Shown here piece by piece: positions 24,101 to 31,201 of a DNA stretch of 37,874 bases; the stretch's first letter is position 1; each line of letters begins with the position of its first letter. The translations under genes and the position numbers were made by a program. The DNA is from a virus. The stretch lies in the IMG/VR virus record IMGVR_UViG_3300033388_004030, positions 1-37,874 of that record; one strand, written 5' to 3'. Below the pieces are notes generated by a model that saw only the letters and a program-made list of their open reading frames with translations, was not told the origin of the DNA and ran no database searches.

Positions 24101-24585
24101 TAGGGGCCGTCAATGAGATCCAGGGGCTCGATGGACCACACGGCTTCATCGGCTTCGCGGACAACTTTCTGGGGTGGGTGGTTTCGGTGGAACAGGTATA
24201 GGGTGTCGGCACTTTGGGTGTATTGGACGTCATCCAGTTGTCCCACTGCATAGGGAACGGTGCCAGTAACTTCTACTGGGGATCCACTAGAGAGCAACGG
24301 GGCCTGGTTCTTGTAAATGCGGATGTAGCCGACGCCCAGCTCCAGGACGTAGGTCTGGGTGATGCTGAACTCGAAGGAGATCAGACGGGAACGAGCGGCG
24401 GTGGTTTTGGTTTCGGCGATGAACCGAGTACCCCCGCGCCTGGAGACGGAGCCCTGGACCTCGGGAATCGCGTTGGAACACTGGGCCAAAGCTCCCCGGA
24501 GACGCTCGATGTCGATTCGGGAGTAGAGCCTAGGATCGACCTCCCCGGCGTTCATGTTGTTCTGCATGGGGTAGACGATGGTCAT
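21151..24585 (-). CDS. Fusion of gp12-like tail tube protein (with LamG-like insert) and gp14-like internal protein
   Basis: Residues 1-170 match T7 gp12-type tail nozzle protein (GSVSRRGGTRFIAETK at 45-60, FEFSITQTYVLELG at 71-84, QSADTLYLFHRNHPP at 124-138). Residues about 175-395 are a LamG/concanavalin-like insert (GSVSFWLKMGQ, HILASWDLADTDNRHLYVNG). The gp12 fold resumes and reaches its usual end near GGWDT (946-950). The frame then continues without a stop through SYLHNVNL into M962-SGLEPIAIATLMSGAAGVG, a coiled-coil protein resembling gp14 (183 residues; T7 gp14 has 196). The start overlaps the gp11-like stop (ATGA). A polyprotein-like fusion of nozzle and ejection protein is unusual. 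Confidence 0.8.
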   Translation of the reverse strand: MTIVYPMQNNMNAGEVDPRLYSRIDIERLRGALAQCSNAIPEVQGSVSRRGGTRFIAETKTTAARSRLISFEFSITQTYVLELGVGYIRIYKNQAPLLSSGSPVEVTGTVPYAVGQLDDVQYTQSADTLYLFHRNHPPQKVVREADEAVWSIEPLDLIDGPYMDLTTDPSPVYQPPVVQFNGADSYNTLGGVTGMADGKLGSVSFWLKMGQDTGAAGVVYNLRDAAGTANSFYVRRETTGAIGIVGLNAAGSQILGFATPTGIARAGTGWLHILASWDLADTDNRHLYVNGESALTVLVYTDDDVEYSGADGSIGASTTGTLFLDGHLADFWFDPTYTDFSVEANRLKFLTADVEPVDLGADGSLPTGTQPAVFMNFGTTEWNSSTAHNSGSANGFVTAGGDSITDSQLLAGDSNTIITLSSVTGTGITMEATADLFNADHVGALWMLREAKDVATAPQWQSGIDVAQGDLYQNDGEVYEALNSDTTGTNSPNQLEGVFDDGQTGADGVDWLWIHDGHGYVVITAFISATQVTVDVKKRVPASVRDGGTKYWREGALSEVRGYPSTGTFFEQRLWVASTTAQPQTIWGSTTGDFLNHEPGSLADSALNYTIDSDQVNAIQWLAAGKILVAGTSGGPYNITASDLDQGITPANIRITPSTRNGAALARPLNIDSQVVFIERLGRKIREFAFVFAQDTYRAPDISILAGHLFVGGVKEAAYSFTPDPVIWVVHNDGRLLACAYDRDQEVVGWAPQTLGGTDTVVESVAVIPGATRSELWLIVARTVDGATVRYVELLEPGLDEAALLADAFFVDSGVTVTGTDLAVATGLDHLEGETVAILADGAVQPDQVVSGGQVTLSPTADKAQVGLPYTTNIETLPLDLLVGSGSTVGRQKRISNVYIKVLNTDAMEVGTDAADLNVVPFREVGDPMGESVPLRSVTPKIAMSGGWDTAVQSYLHNVNLMSGLEPIAIATLMSGAAGVGASVLGGIQTQKTAEANAKLKLLEAAQSRRAALVDENASRRETESLLAQQTAAFAAGGVQLTGTPIEVGVAQATEGEKEAQGIRFEGELAATVAEFEADLLEAQGASAKKAGIVGGALSLAGSVATVGLGGGLFSSGGAAGGISAGAAGPSVKGIVDPFSQLLS

Positions 24586-25169
24586 GGGGTCACCAGCGGT
24601 TGGGAGAGCCCGACTCGGGCATCGGCCCAGCGGGTTCGGGGCTGGGTGAGGGCTCCGCCTTCGTTCATGGAGAGGTTCATGGCGGCCTGGACGCGGATCC
24701 GCTCCAACTCGGTGTGTGCCCGGGCCATGGTTTGGTTATCGGTGAGACGCGGGGCCATCAAGGCGGCAAGGCTGTGGAGGAGGTATTGAGTAAACATGGG
24801 GGGGTAGTTGCCGACTTCCGTGACCTTCGCGGTGTAGGCGATCTGGACCTCGGAGATTTGCGCCAGGAGCTTCCGGCCCTCGACCCGCCAGATGTCCGTG
24901 TAATTGAAGATGCGTAGGACTTGGAGGCAGTCCACGGGGAGCTGGAACTCGGCAGAGAACTCGTGGTTGGGAGTGGATGTGAGTGGGCTCAGGGTCGCCC
25001 GGGCCGCTGCGAAGTTCCAGGGGAAGGCGGAGAGGGCGGCGTCTCGGGCGGGTTCGTAATGGAGAGCGCAAAGTTTGCTTGCTTCGGTGCCCTCGGATAG
25101 GGTGGAGATCTGGTTATGGCCCAGGACGGAGAGAGCGAGATTACAGATTTGGACATCACTTGAAGCCAT
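24582..25169 (-). CDS. Tail tube/adaptor protein, T7 gp11-like, 195 aa
   Basis: Length equals T7 gp11 (196 residues) and the sequence has family hallmarks: QICNLALSVLGHNQI at 6-20, HYEPARDAALSAFPWNFAAA near 37-56, and PMFTQYLLHSLAALMAPRLT near 128-147. In T7 the ring it forms joins portal to nozzle. GGAGG precedes the ATG at 25169; an upstream in-frame ATG at 25205 would run into the XhlA-like gene and is rejected. Confidence 0.85.
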   Translation of the reverse strand: MASSDVQICNLALSVLGHNQISTLSEGTEASKLCALHYEPARDAALSAFPWNFAAARATLSPLTSTPNHEFSAEFQLPVDCLQVLRIFNYTDIWRVEGRKLLAQISEVQIAYTAKVTEVGNYPPMFTQYLLHSLAALMAPRLTDNQTMARAHTELERIRVQAAMNLSMNEGGALTQPRTRWADARVGLSQPLVTP

Positions 25170-25170
25170 C

Positions 25171-25398
25171 TTAACTGCCTCCGAATTTGAGAAGAGCTCC
25201 AGCAACCGCAGTCAGAATCATACCAGAGGTCATTATCTTAACATACCCGACCAAAGTGGCCAGTTCCTTGATGATCCCCACCTGGCCTTTTACAAGAGTC
25301 TGCTGGGAGACCTTGAAGTCGGCCATACCCTCCTTGATGTGGCCCACGTTGGCCTCCAGTGTCACTACGCGTTCCCGAGTATCGTCTGGGTCTGACAT
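25171..25398 (-). CDS. XhlA-like holin/lysis protein, 75 aa
   Basis: An N-terminal coiled-coil region (TRERVVTLEANVGHIKEGMA) is followed by one C-terminal membrane helix (VKIMTSGMILTAVAGALL). This is the layout of haemolysin XhlA-type phage lysis proteins. AAGGAAGT precedes the ATG at 25398. It is placed inside the tail cassette, not next to an endolysin. A structural or membrane-adaptor role is the alternative. Confidence 0.55.
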   Translation of the reverse strand: MSDPDDTRERVVTLEANVGHIKEGMADFKVSQQTLVKGQVGIIKELATLVGYVKIMTSGMILTAVAGALLKFGGS

Positions 25399-25412
25399 TA
25401 CACTTCCTTGAG

Positions 25413-26561
25413 TTATGGGGCTGGCCATCTGAATGCGTACATTGCGATTACTGTGAGGTCGGTGTCATTTCCCTCGAAGGACACTTGCATGTCAACGTCG
25501 GAGGGTTGGGCCGAGATGTCGGTAACGGCGTGGTAGATGCGTAAGCCCAGGGCTTCGTCGTAAAAGCCGTGGTCCACCAGGACAGCCGCTGTTTGGGTGG
25601 TTCCGCCGTCTCGGGAGAGGTTGGCGATGAGATCGACGTTGATCGCGCCGCCGTCGAGGTTGGCGATTACGGTGAGGGTGGTGGTGTCGGGTGCGGATCG
25701 GGCGGTGAGAGCGGGGCAGGATTTGGTGACCAGGAAGAAGTCGGTACTGTTGCCGGATTCGAGGCCGAGGATTCTGAAGAACATTCGATGAGTGGTGGAG
25801 CCTGAGCCGTTGTGAAACTTATTACCAATACTGGGGACGCTAGTGGTAGAGAAAAACATGTTAACAGTGTTGGCTGTCGCAAAACCCCCTAAATTTGCGT
25901 CGGACCTTTCGACGGTAAAAGCCCAATCTTGGGCAGCGAGTGCGGGGGCATCAGGGAACGCGAATACAGTGGGGACTGCCTCATCGCCCGATAGTTGCCG
26001 CCATGTATAAGGCACGGCATCAAATCGTACGATACCGGTGGGTATGGCATCGGTCCCTACGGTGTTGGCGGAATCGTACACGTTACAAATCACAGGGGGG
26101 GGCGGCAAAGTGGTGATCCCCGTACCTACCCTATTGATGTAAAACATGACGCTTCTTAGTTTACGCTCACCAGCAAAAGTAACAGCTTGTCCCGCGTTCT
26201 CAGTACCGGAATTCAACTGATTGGTGGACATCGGATTAGCCCCGACATCTTGCTCAAAGAGCACCTCCGCATTCACTGCAACATGCCCGTCAGTATCGAT
26301 ATACGCGGTGGAAGTCCCAGTATCAATGAATTCGTCAGAGGTAAAACCGTCAATAACCCCATCAATCTGGGGCTGTTCGGGGGCTAAGGTCGCTGCGGGG
26401 TTGAAGGGATAGCTTCTGCGGAAGTTTTCGAGGGTGAGCATGTCCAAGGTTGATTCCTCCGAACCCCCAGCGGACGGGGTGGGTGCTGCTTGGATTTCGA
26501 CTGGGTAGTATTTGCGTATACCGTCGGAGGGGTCTTCCCGTTGTACCCATGTAAACGCCAT
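25413..26561 (-). CDS. Putative virion surface protein, 382 aa
   Basis: Unrecognised. It is beta-rich with many Asp/Thr/Gly, begins MAFTWVQREDPSDGIRKYY, and has TSTAYIDTDGHVAVNAEVLF near residue 80, a repeat-like strand pattern seen in decoration and fibre proteins. The position between the capsid module and the gp11-like gene makes a structural role likely. The ribosome binding site is weak (GGTGG). A hairpin terminator lies just before the gene, so its expression may be lower than that of the capsid. Confidence 0.55.
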   Translation of the reverse strand: MAFTWVQREDPSDGIRKYYPVEIQAAPTPSAGGSEESTLDMLTLENFRRSYPFNPAATLAPEQPQIDGVIDGFTSDEFIDTGTSTAYIDTDGHVAVNAEVLFEQDVGANPMSTNQLNSGTENAGQAVTFAGERKLRSVMFYINRVGTGITTLPPPPVICNVYDSANTVGTDAIPTGIVRFDAVPYTWRQLSGDEAVPTVFAFPDAPALAAQDWAFTVERSDANLGGFATANTVNMFFSTTSVPSIGNKFHNGSGSTTHRMFFRILGLESGNSTDFFLVTKSCPALTARSAPDTTTLTVIANLDGGAINVDLIANLSRDGGTTQTAAVLVDHGFYDEALGLRIYHAVTDISAQPSDVDMQVSFEGNDTDLTVIAMYAFRWPAP

Positions 26562-26593
26562 CCGAAGCCACCATGGTTAGAGGGTGTGTGGGG

Positions 26594-26613
26594 AAAGGGG
26601 GCCGAAGCCCCCC
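26594..26613 (-). terminator. UUCG-loop hairpin, partial terminator
   Basis: Read leftward, GGGGGC-TTCG-GCCCCC (26612 to 26597) is followed by TTTCCC. The stem is strong but the T tract is short, so partial termination is expected. It lies 15 bases after the stop of the 165-residue gene and uses the same GC-TTCG-GC core as the final terminator at 13818-13833. It would raise capsid-module mRNA relative to downstream tail mRNA. Confidence 0.6.
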
Positions 26614-26627
26614 GTACTGGTTTGAGG

Positions 26628-27125
26628 TTAAGTGGTCACCAGCTTGAAGTGTCCGCTGATGTAGTCCCCAGTTTCGAGGGCTGGAGAGGACACGTTGGCA
26701 GTGATAAAGAGATCAACACCACCTGTGGAATCGAAGGTCTTCTGGAAACCCGTCCCAGCGGTCAGGGCGGCTCCGGTGTTGGTGGTCAACAAGACGCCAG
26801 TCACATCCAGGGAAGCAAGCAGACCGTCCGGGTCCGCAGCCACAGCGGTCCCGTCCATGTTCGTGTGGGCACCCCACCCGAGATGCATGGTGGAGCTTGC
26901 GGCAAACGCAGAGGTCTCCAGGAGACTATCCCCAAACAACACGGTGACCAGCCCAGGGGGTAGGCGGATGAGATGGACGGTGGAGGTAGCGTCCGCATCT
27001 GTGACCTGGGTGTGGGTGAAAGACATGATTCGGATGCCGCCCTGGTTGACCTGGACGGATTGCGACGGCATTGCGATGGCAATCTGGGCATCGTACTCGG
27101 GGGAAGTTTCGTTAACAACGGCCAT
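26628..27125 (-). CDS. Putative capsid decoration or head protein, 165 aa
   Basis: Beta-rich protein directly after the major capsid gene, with a strong AAGGAG. Strands such as GGIRIMSFTHTQVTDADATS and MHLGWGAHTNMDGTAVA suggest a compact beta fold. The pairing with capsid between a promoter and a hairpin terminator suggests equimolar, high expression, typical of a decoration protein or head fibre. I do not recognise the family. Confidence 0.6.
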   Translation of the reverse strand: MAVVNETSPEYDAQIAIAMPSQSVQVNQGGIRIMSFTHTQVTDADATSTVHLIRLPPGLVTVLFGDSLLETSAFAASSTMHLGWGAHTNMDGTAVAADPDGLLASLDVTGVLLTTNTGAALTAGTGFQKTFDSTGGVDLFITANVSSPALETGDYISGHFKLVTT

Positions 27126-27138
27126 TATATGTTACTCC

Positions 27139-28065
27139 TTAAAGTGCAGCAGTTTTGCAAGCGATTTCAACGACACCCTTTTCCTGCATCCGGGTGGCCC
27201 CGAGCATCATGGTGGAGAGGATCTGCTTGACGTTGCTCAGGTCAGCCCGGGCATCGACGCTGGTGGAAAGCCCCATTTGGCGATTGAGGATGATGTTGGA
27301 GGCATCGAAGGCGACACAGAAGGCGATGACACCGGTATCGTAGAGGATGCGGTTCCCTGCACGGGCTCCTGACAACAGAGAGTCGCCGTCCCGCACACCA
27401 TTGACAGTGATGATCTGGAAGCCCATGAGCCGCCTGACGTTACCATCACCCTCAGAGATCGTCTTATCCGTGTTGTAGTCGGCACTGGTGATCGTGGTGT
27501 CCGTGTTCAGGTCGGCGATTTGCTCGGCACCGCACATCAGAACCCGATTTTCCATGGGAACGTCGGCATCGTCCATGATGAACTTGGCTTCGGAGAGTTT
27601 GTCCAGGGTGAGGCCAGAGGGGGTGCCGCCAACGGCGATCTTCTGAGTAGAGGGCAGAGGCACCGAAGTCACACCACCGGTTTCGGTCAGAGCTGCGCCC
27701 CGGATTGCGTCGTACAGGATCTGGTCAGTTTTCCGGGCAGCGGCCATGGCCATCGCTTCGGCTTTGGCGGAAGTGGGATCTTGCAAGACCTGGACAACCT
27801 GGGTGGGATCCACAAAATCGGCGGTGTCCCAGGTTTCATTGCTGATAACCCGGCGGGCGAAGTCGATGGGGATGCTGGGAGTGGGTGCGTTGTAGGTGGT
27901 GCGCCGACGACCGGAAGTTCCTGCGATTTGGTCGTGGTAGGTCAGGGTGCCGCCCTTGGATTCTTTACGGACGAGCCCAATGAGTTTGCTGACCTTCTGC
28001 TGGTACAGGCGATTGAGGGTGGCATTGTAAGTGTCGATATAGACTTTTTCTTCGAAAGCTCCCAT
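27139..28065 (-). CDS. Major capsid protein, 308 aa
   Basis: Sequence and place (after scaffold, before a decoration candidate) fit an HK97-fold coat protein. Notable blocks are KLIGLVRKESKGGTLTYHDQ near the N-terminus, AEAMAMAAARKTDQILYDAI in the middle and NRILYDTGVIAFCVAFDASN near the C-terminus, typical of podovirus coat proteins. The ATG at 28065 has AAGGAG in front; an in-frame start at 28104 lies within the leader. The gene has its own promoter and a structured leader about 190 bases long. Confidence 0.8.
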   Translation of the reverse strand: MGAFEEKVYIDTYNATLNRLYQQKVSKLIGLVRKESKGGTLTYHDQIAGTSGRRRTTYNAPTPSIPIDFARRVISNETWDTADFVDPTQVVQVLQDPTSAKAEAMAMAAARKTDQILYDAIRGAALTETGGVTSVPLPSTQKIAVGGTPSGLTLDKLSEAKFIMDDADVPMENRVLMCGAEQIADLNTDTTITSADYNTDKTISEGDGNVRRLMGFQIITVNGVRDGDSLLSGARAGNRILYDTGVIAFCVAFDASNIILNRQMGLSTSVDARADLSNVKQILSTMMLGATRMQEKGVVEIACKTAAL

Positions 28066-28261
28066 GGGGAAGACTCCTTGAGGTGAAAGTGGGTGACTGG
28101 TCACTTTTCCGGGGAGTCTCTGGGAGGCCCGGCAGCTTGTGACAAAGATTCTTGTAACAGTGCCGGGGGCCGTGAGGGCCTAATCCGAGTGCTGGGGGGC
28201 TGGTACCGTGTCTTCAGCCCTTAACGGCCAAGTAGGCGATACCAGTCCCCAACTATTACCA
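28066..28261 (-). other. Structured 5' leader of the capsid mRNA
   Basis: No gene lies here. Read leftward from the promoter, it holds a stem CTGGTA/TACCAG flanked by GGGG/CCCC (28194-28249), a seven-pair stem CCCGGCA/TGCCGGG (28128-28134 with 28161-28167), and the inverted repeat GTGACTGGTCAC (28093-28104) close to the ribosome binding site. These could stabilise the capsid message, be an RNase III site, or bind a regulator. Confidence 0.55.
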
Positions 28262-28290
28262 AATGTACGCTTGGGTACCGTACAAGTCAA
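28262..28290 (-). promoter_or_regulatory. Sigma70-type promoter for the capsid module
   Basis: Read leftward, TTGACT (28290 to 28285) is followed after exactly 17 bases by TACATT (28267 to 28262). It overlaps no coding sequence and lies just after the scaffold stop. It would let capsid and the 165-residue gene be made above the level of the rest of the block. Confidence 0.7.
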
Positions 28291-28295
28291 GAGGT

Positions 28296-29147
28296 TTACA
28301 AATTATTCAACCGGGAACGGATTTCCAACTGCTTCTCAACCAGTCGGGGATCGCCAGCATGGTATGCCGGGTCATTCAGTACCGCATCCAATTCGGTCTG
28401 TACCTGCTCACGGGTCTGGACCATTGAAGCAGGGCCTTGGACGAGTTGGTTGTCCTCCTGCATCATCTTCCCGACTTTGTTGAAGAGCATGATCACGTCC
28501 ATGTCGTTGGACAAACCCGCGTTGCTGAACTTCTGTAGGAGTCCGTCGCCGCCGAGAGCCTTGACTGCCCGGTTTGCGGTGTTGAGTTCGCGGTCGGCTT
28601 TGACCCCCCATTTTTGCTGAAGCAGGGTGCGAGTTTCGTCCTCGGCGATGAGATTGAGGTCGTTTTGTTCCTGGGCGGCTTTGGCGTTGAACTCGGCGAA
28701 CCACTTGTTGAGCCCTTCGGCTTGCTGGGGCTGGAGGCCCAGGGTGTGGGCAGCGGCTTTGAAGGATTCGACGGTTGCGGTCTGGGCAGCGGACATTTCG
28801 TCAGGGACGGTGAGTTCATATCCGGCGGCGTCTTCGGGGCGTCCAGCGGCTCGGTAGAAATCGTCCCAGGATTCGCCCTCTTTGGGGATGGGGACTTTCT
28901 CACTGCCCATCATGCGCTTGAGATTGATCTGGGCTTTGGCCAGCTCGTCAACGCCTTTGAAATCCTTGATGGATGGGTCGTTACGTAGGTCCTCGGAGAG
29001 GAGGGATTTCCAGTCGGCTTGGCCCGTGGTGTCGTTGACGATGTCACTGGGGGTTGGTTGGGGGGCTACGCCGGAGCCCAGGGAGGGGGCGGACTCGGTG
29101 GCCGGGGTTTCGGCAGGGGTGGTGACTTCACCGGGGATATTAGTCAT
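28296..29147 (-). CDS. Scaffold (capsid assembly) protein, 283 aa
   Basis: The acidic, mostly helical protein has a Pro/Thr-rich N-terminus and then ADWKSLLSEDLRNDPSIKDF, AKAQINLKRMMGSEKVPIPK and a 'W-D-x-F-Y-x-A-x-G-R-P' block, the pattern of podovirus scaffold proteins. The position between portal and capsid agrees. AGGAG precedes the ATG at 29147, which overlaps the end of the previous gene by 8 bases. An in-frame ATG at 29273 has no support. Confidence 0.8.
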   Translation of the reverse strand: MTNIPGEVTTPAETPATESAPSLGSGVAPQPTPSDIVNDTTGQADWKSLLSEDLRNDPSIKDFKGVDELAKAQINLKRMMGSEKVPIPKEGESWDDFYRAAGRPEDAAGYELTVPDEMSAAQTATVESFKAAAHTLGLQPQQAEGLNKWFAEFNAKAAQEQNDLNLIAEDETRTLLQQKWGVKADRELNTANRAVKALGGDGLLQKFSNAGLSNDMDVIMLFNKVGKMMQEDNQLVQGPASMVQTREQVQTELDAVLNDPAYHAGDPRLVEKQLEIRSRLNNL

Positions 29148-29373
29148 TGGACGGCTCCTGGGTTTTGTCGGTGGTGAGTTTGTAGGTGAGGCCGGAACGT
29201 TGGAGAATGGCCTGCCCGAGAAGGCGGCGACCTTCCATGAGGGCGAGCTTTTCCCCGATGTCAGGGGAGGCAAACATGAGCCCGGACATCTGGACGATTT
29301 CGGTGAGAACTTCTTGCCCGATAGGGCTGCTGAATAGTCCCTGGAATTTGGAGGTCATCTCTTCGTGGGTCAT
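29140..29373 (-). CDS. Bbp19-like small head protein, 77 aa
   Basis: FQGLFSSPIGQEVLTEIVQ near the start and GRRLLGQAILQ near residue 52 match the Bbp19-like phage family usually found between portal and scaffold genes. Its function is not known; a head-assembly role is likely. ATG 29373 is chosen because the longer frame upstream lies inside the portal gene and has shadow-type composition. Confidence 0.65.
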   Translation of the reverse strand: MTHEEMTSKFQGLFSSPIGQEVLTEIVQMSGLMFASPDIGEKLALMEGRRLLGQAILQRSGLTYKLTTDKTQEPSND

Positions 29374-29389
29374 CGTAATGGGTTCCCTA

Positions 29390-30988
29390 TTACTGTTGGA
29401 GGTTGGAAACGGCCTGGGTTCCGACTTGGGCGGTCTCTGCGAGTTGCTGGGCCTTGGCTGCGTCTTGGGCTTGCTTGACCATGGCCTCGATTTCCTCGGT
29501 TTCGCGCATCCATTTGGTGGGGACACCGAGCCGGGTGCCGACGCCACTGGCGACTTCTGCGGGCTTGAGGGCCAGGAGGTAGCTGGGATCCGCCTGGGCC
29601 AGTGGGAGGAGGATCTGGATGGTGCGCTGCAACGCGAAGATATCGGCGAAGTCCTGGCTCTGGGCAATGGGGCTGATGAACTTGAATTCCAGGCCGCGCT
29701 TCAGGCCCGCTGGGAGAGGGGGGATGAGCCCCTGGCGGCGCAGGATGCCGAAGACCCGGGTTAGTACCGGGAGCAGGAGTTCTTCCTGGAGGCGTCCGGC
29801 AATGGGGCCGAGAGAGCGGAAGCGTTCTTCTTGACGGGTGATGACCTCTTCGGCGGTGATCGGGGTGCCCTGGGGTGGGATGGAGAGGAACCGATCCACA
29901 TGGAAAGCGGTTTCGACCACCTGTTCGCGGAGCTTGACCATGTCCAGGCCGAGGGGGATGTTGCCACCGGTTTGGAGGGGCTGGATGATGCCGCCGAAGG
30001 TTGGGTCGTAGGGGTTGAGGCCACCGGGGTTGATGTTGAGGGCCATGGCGTTCATGCCACGGGGGCTCGGGTATTGGAGTGGGGGGTCTACGACTTTTTC
30101 ACTAGCCCGGAGAATGGTGGACTCCATTTTTTGCAGCATCTTGACTTCGGGGAGGACGCGGATGCCTGGGCCACGGCCATAGATTTCCCCTGGTTGGGTG
30201 GAGTAGCGGGGAACGGCGATGGGCATTTCGTCGTAGCCGGATTCGTGGAGGATACTGGGACCGACCATTTCGAGGTAGGTGGACTCGATGGGTTTGCCCT
30301 TGCTGCTGTCGTCTCCCATTTTTGGGTGGGTCCGGGGCCGGATGACATGGAGAACGACCAGATCTACGGTGTCAGCGGTGTCGCCCTGGGCGAGTTCGCG
30401 GACTTCTTTGCTGGCGGTCTCGGGCCACCGCATGAGGATCTGGCGGGCACTCATGAGGAAGCGGCGGAAAGTGGTGTCGATTTGGCGATGGGGGCCTTCG
30501 GAGATGGTGAGCTCGGTAACGCCGTAGGTCTCGAAATGGAGCCCTTTGTCGGAGGGGTGCTCTGTGACGAATATCCCAGCGGTGCCCATTGCGGGGAGTT
30601 GGTTGTAGAGTTCGTCGGATGCGGAGGCGAAGTGGGATTTGAAGTCGTGGATTTCGCGGAGCATTACCCGGGAAGCCTCTTCAAAGTACTCGCGGATTAC
30701 TGGGCGTTCGCGGTCGTCGGGGTGTCCGGCTTGCATCATGAACCAACGGGAGCCTACTGGGGTCATGGTGGAATAGAGCGTGGCGGCAAGATCGACATTG
30801 GCCTGGACGCCCACGGAGTTGAGAAGTTGGTCGTTTAGGGTTTGCCCGGCTGAATGGGTGGTGTTGGGAGTTACGACTCTGGGGAGGAAGTAGTTGTTGA
30901 GGTCGTTGAATGTGGAATCCCAAGTAGAGCGGGAAGCCTTGAGGTTGTTGTACTGGGTGACGAGTTCTTGGGCCTGTTCCTGTGACAT
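29390..30988 (-). CDS. Portal protein, T7 gp8-like, 532 aa
   Basis: Close to T7 gp8 in length (536) and clearly of that family: YNNLKASRSTWDSTFNDLNN near the N-terminus, then a DLAATLYSTMTPVGSRWFMM block, MPIAVPRYSTQPGEIYGRGP in the middle and TAEEVITRQEERFRSLGPIA in the last third. The dodecameric ring is the DNA gate and the tail docking site. GGAGG lies seven bases upstream of the ATG. Confidence 0.9.
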   Translation of the reverse strand: MSQEQAQELVTQYNNLKASRSTWDSTFNDLNNYFLPRVVTPNTTHSAGQTLNDQLLNSVGVQANVDLAATLYSTMTPVGSRWFMMQAGHPDDRERPVIREYFEEASRVMLREIHDFKSHFASASDELYNQLPAMGTAGIFVTEHPSDKGLHFETYGVTELTISEGPHRQIDTTFRRFLMSARQILMRWPETASKEVRELAQGDTADTVDLVVLHVIRPRTHPKMGDDSSKGKPIESTYLEMVGPSILHESGYDEMPIAVPRYSTQPGEIYGRGPGIRVLPEVKMLQKMESTILRASEKVVDPPLQYPSPRGMNAMALNINPGGLNPYDPTFGGIIQPLQTGGNIPLGLDMVKLREQVVETAFHVDRFLSIPPQGTPITAEEVITRQEERFRSLGPIAGRLQEELLLPVLTRVFGILRRQGLIPPLPAGLKRGLEFKFISPIAQSQDFADIFALQRTIQILLPLAQADPSYLLALKPAEVASGVGTRLGVPTKWMRETEEIEAMVKQAQDAAKAQQLAETAQVGTQAVSNLQQ

Positions 30989-30991
30989 GGG

Positions 30992-31201
30992 TTAGCCTCC
31001 GAGCACGGTGCGTTTGGTGCCACCTGAGCGGGTACTTCCGCTGGAAAGGAGGCCGCGAAGCGGGGTGGAAATGGTGGAGGCACGGCCCTTTTTCGTGAGT
31101 GCCCGGGCACGGTCCCGGGAGGCTGCTGTTTGGTCGGGGTCGAGTTCCAGGGTGGGGAGTTCGAGTTCGGGTGTTTCAGGGGATCCTAGGAATCCGCTCA
31201 T
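30992..31201 (-). CDS. Small protein before portal, 69 aa
   Basis: Begins MSGFLGSPETPELELPTLEL and ends SGGTKRTVLGG. A similar short protein with an acidic start and a Gly/Leu-rich end is often found just upstream of podovirus portal genes. The ATG at 31201 overlaps the GNAT stop (ATGA) and is preferred over an upstream frame start at 31279. Function unknown. Confidence 0.6.
   Translation of the reverse strand: MSGFLGSPETPELELPTLELDPDQTAASRDRARALTKKGRASTISTPLRGLLSSGSTRSGGTKRTVLGG

Noticed and set aside
29147-29667. Long Pro/Ser/Arg-rich frame overlapping the portal gene
   Set aside because: Its N-terminal 98 codons lie antiphase in the portal gene and have shadow composition; only the last 77 codons are a credible protein.
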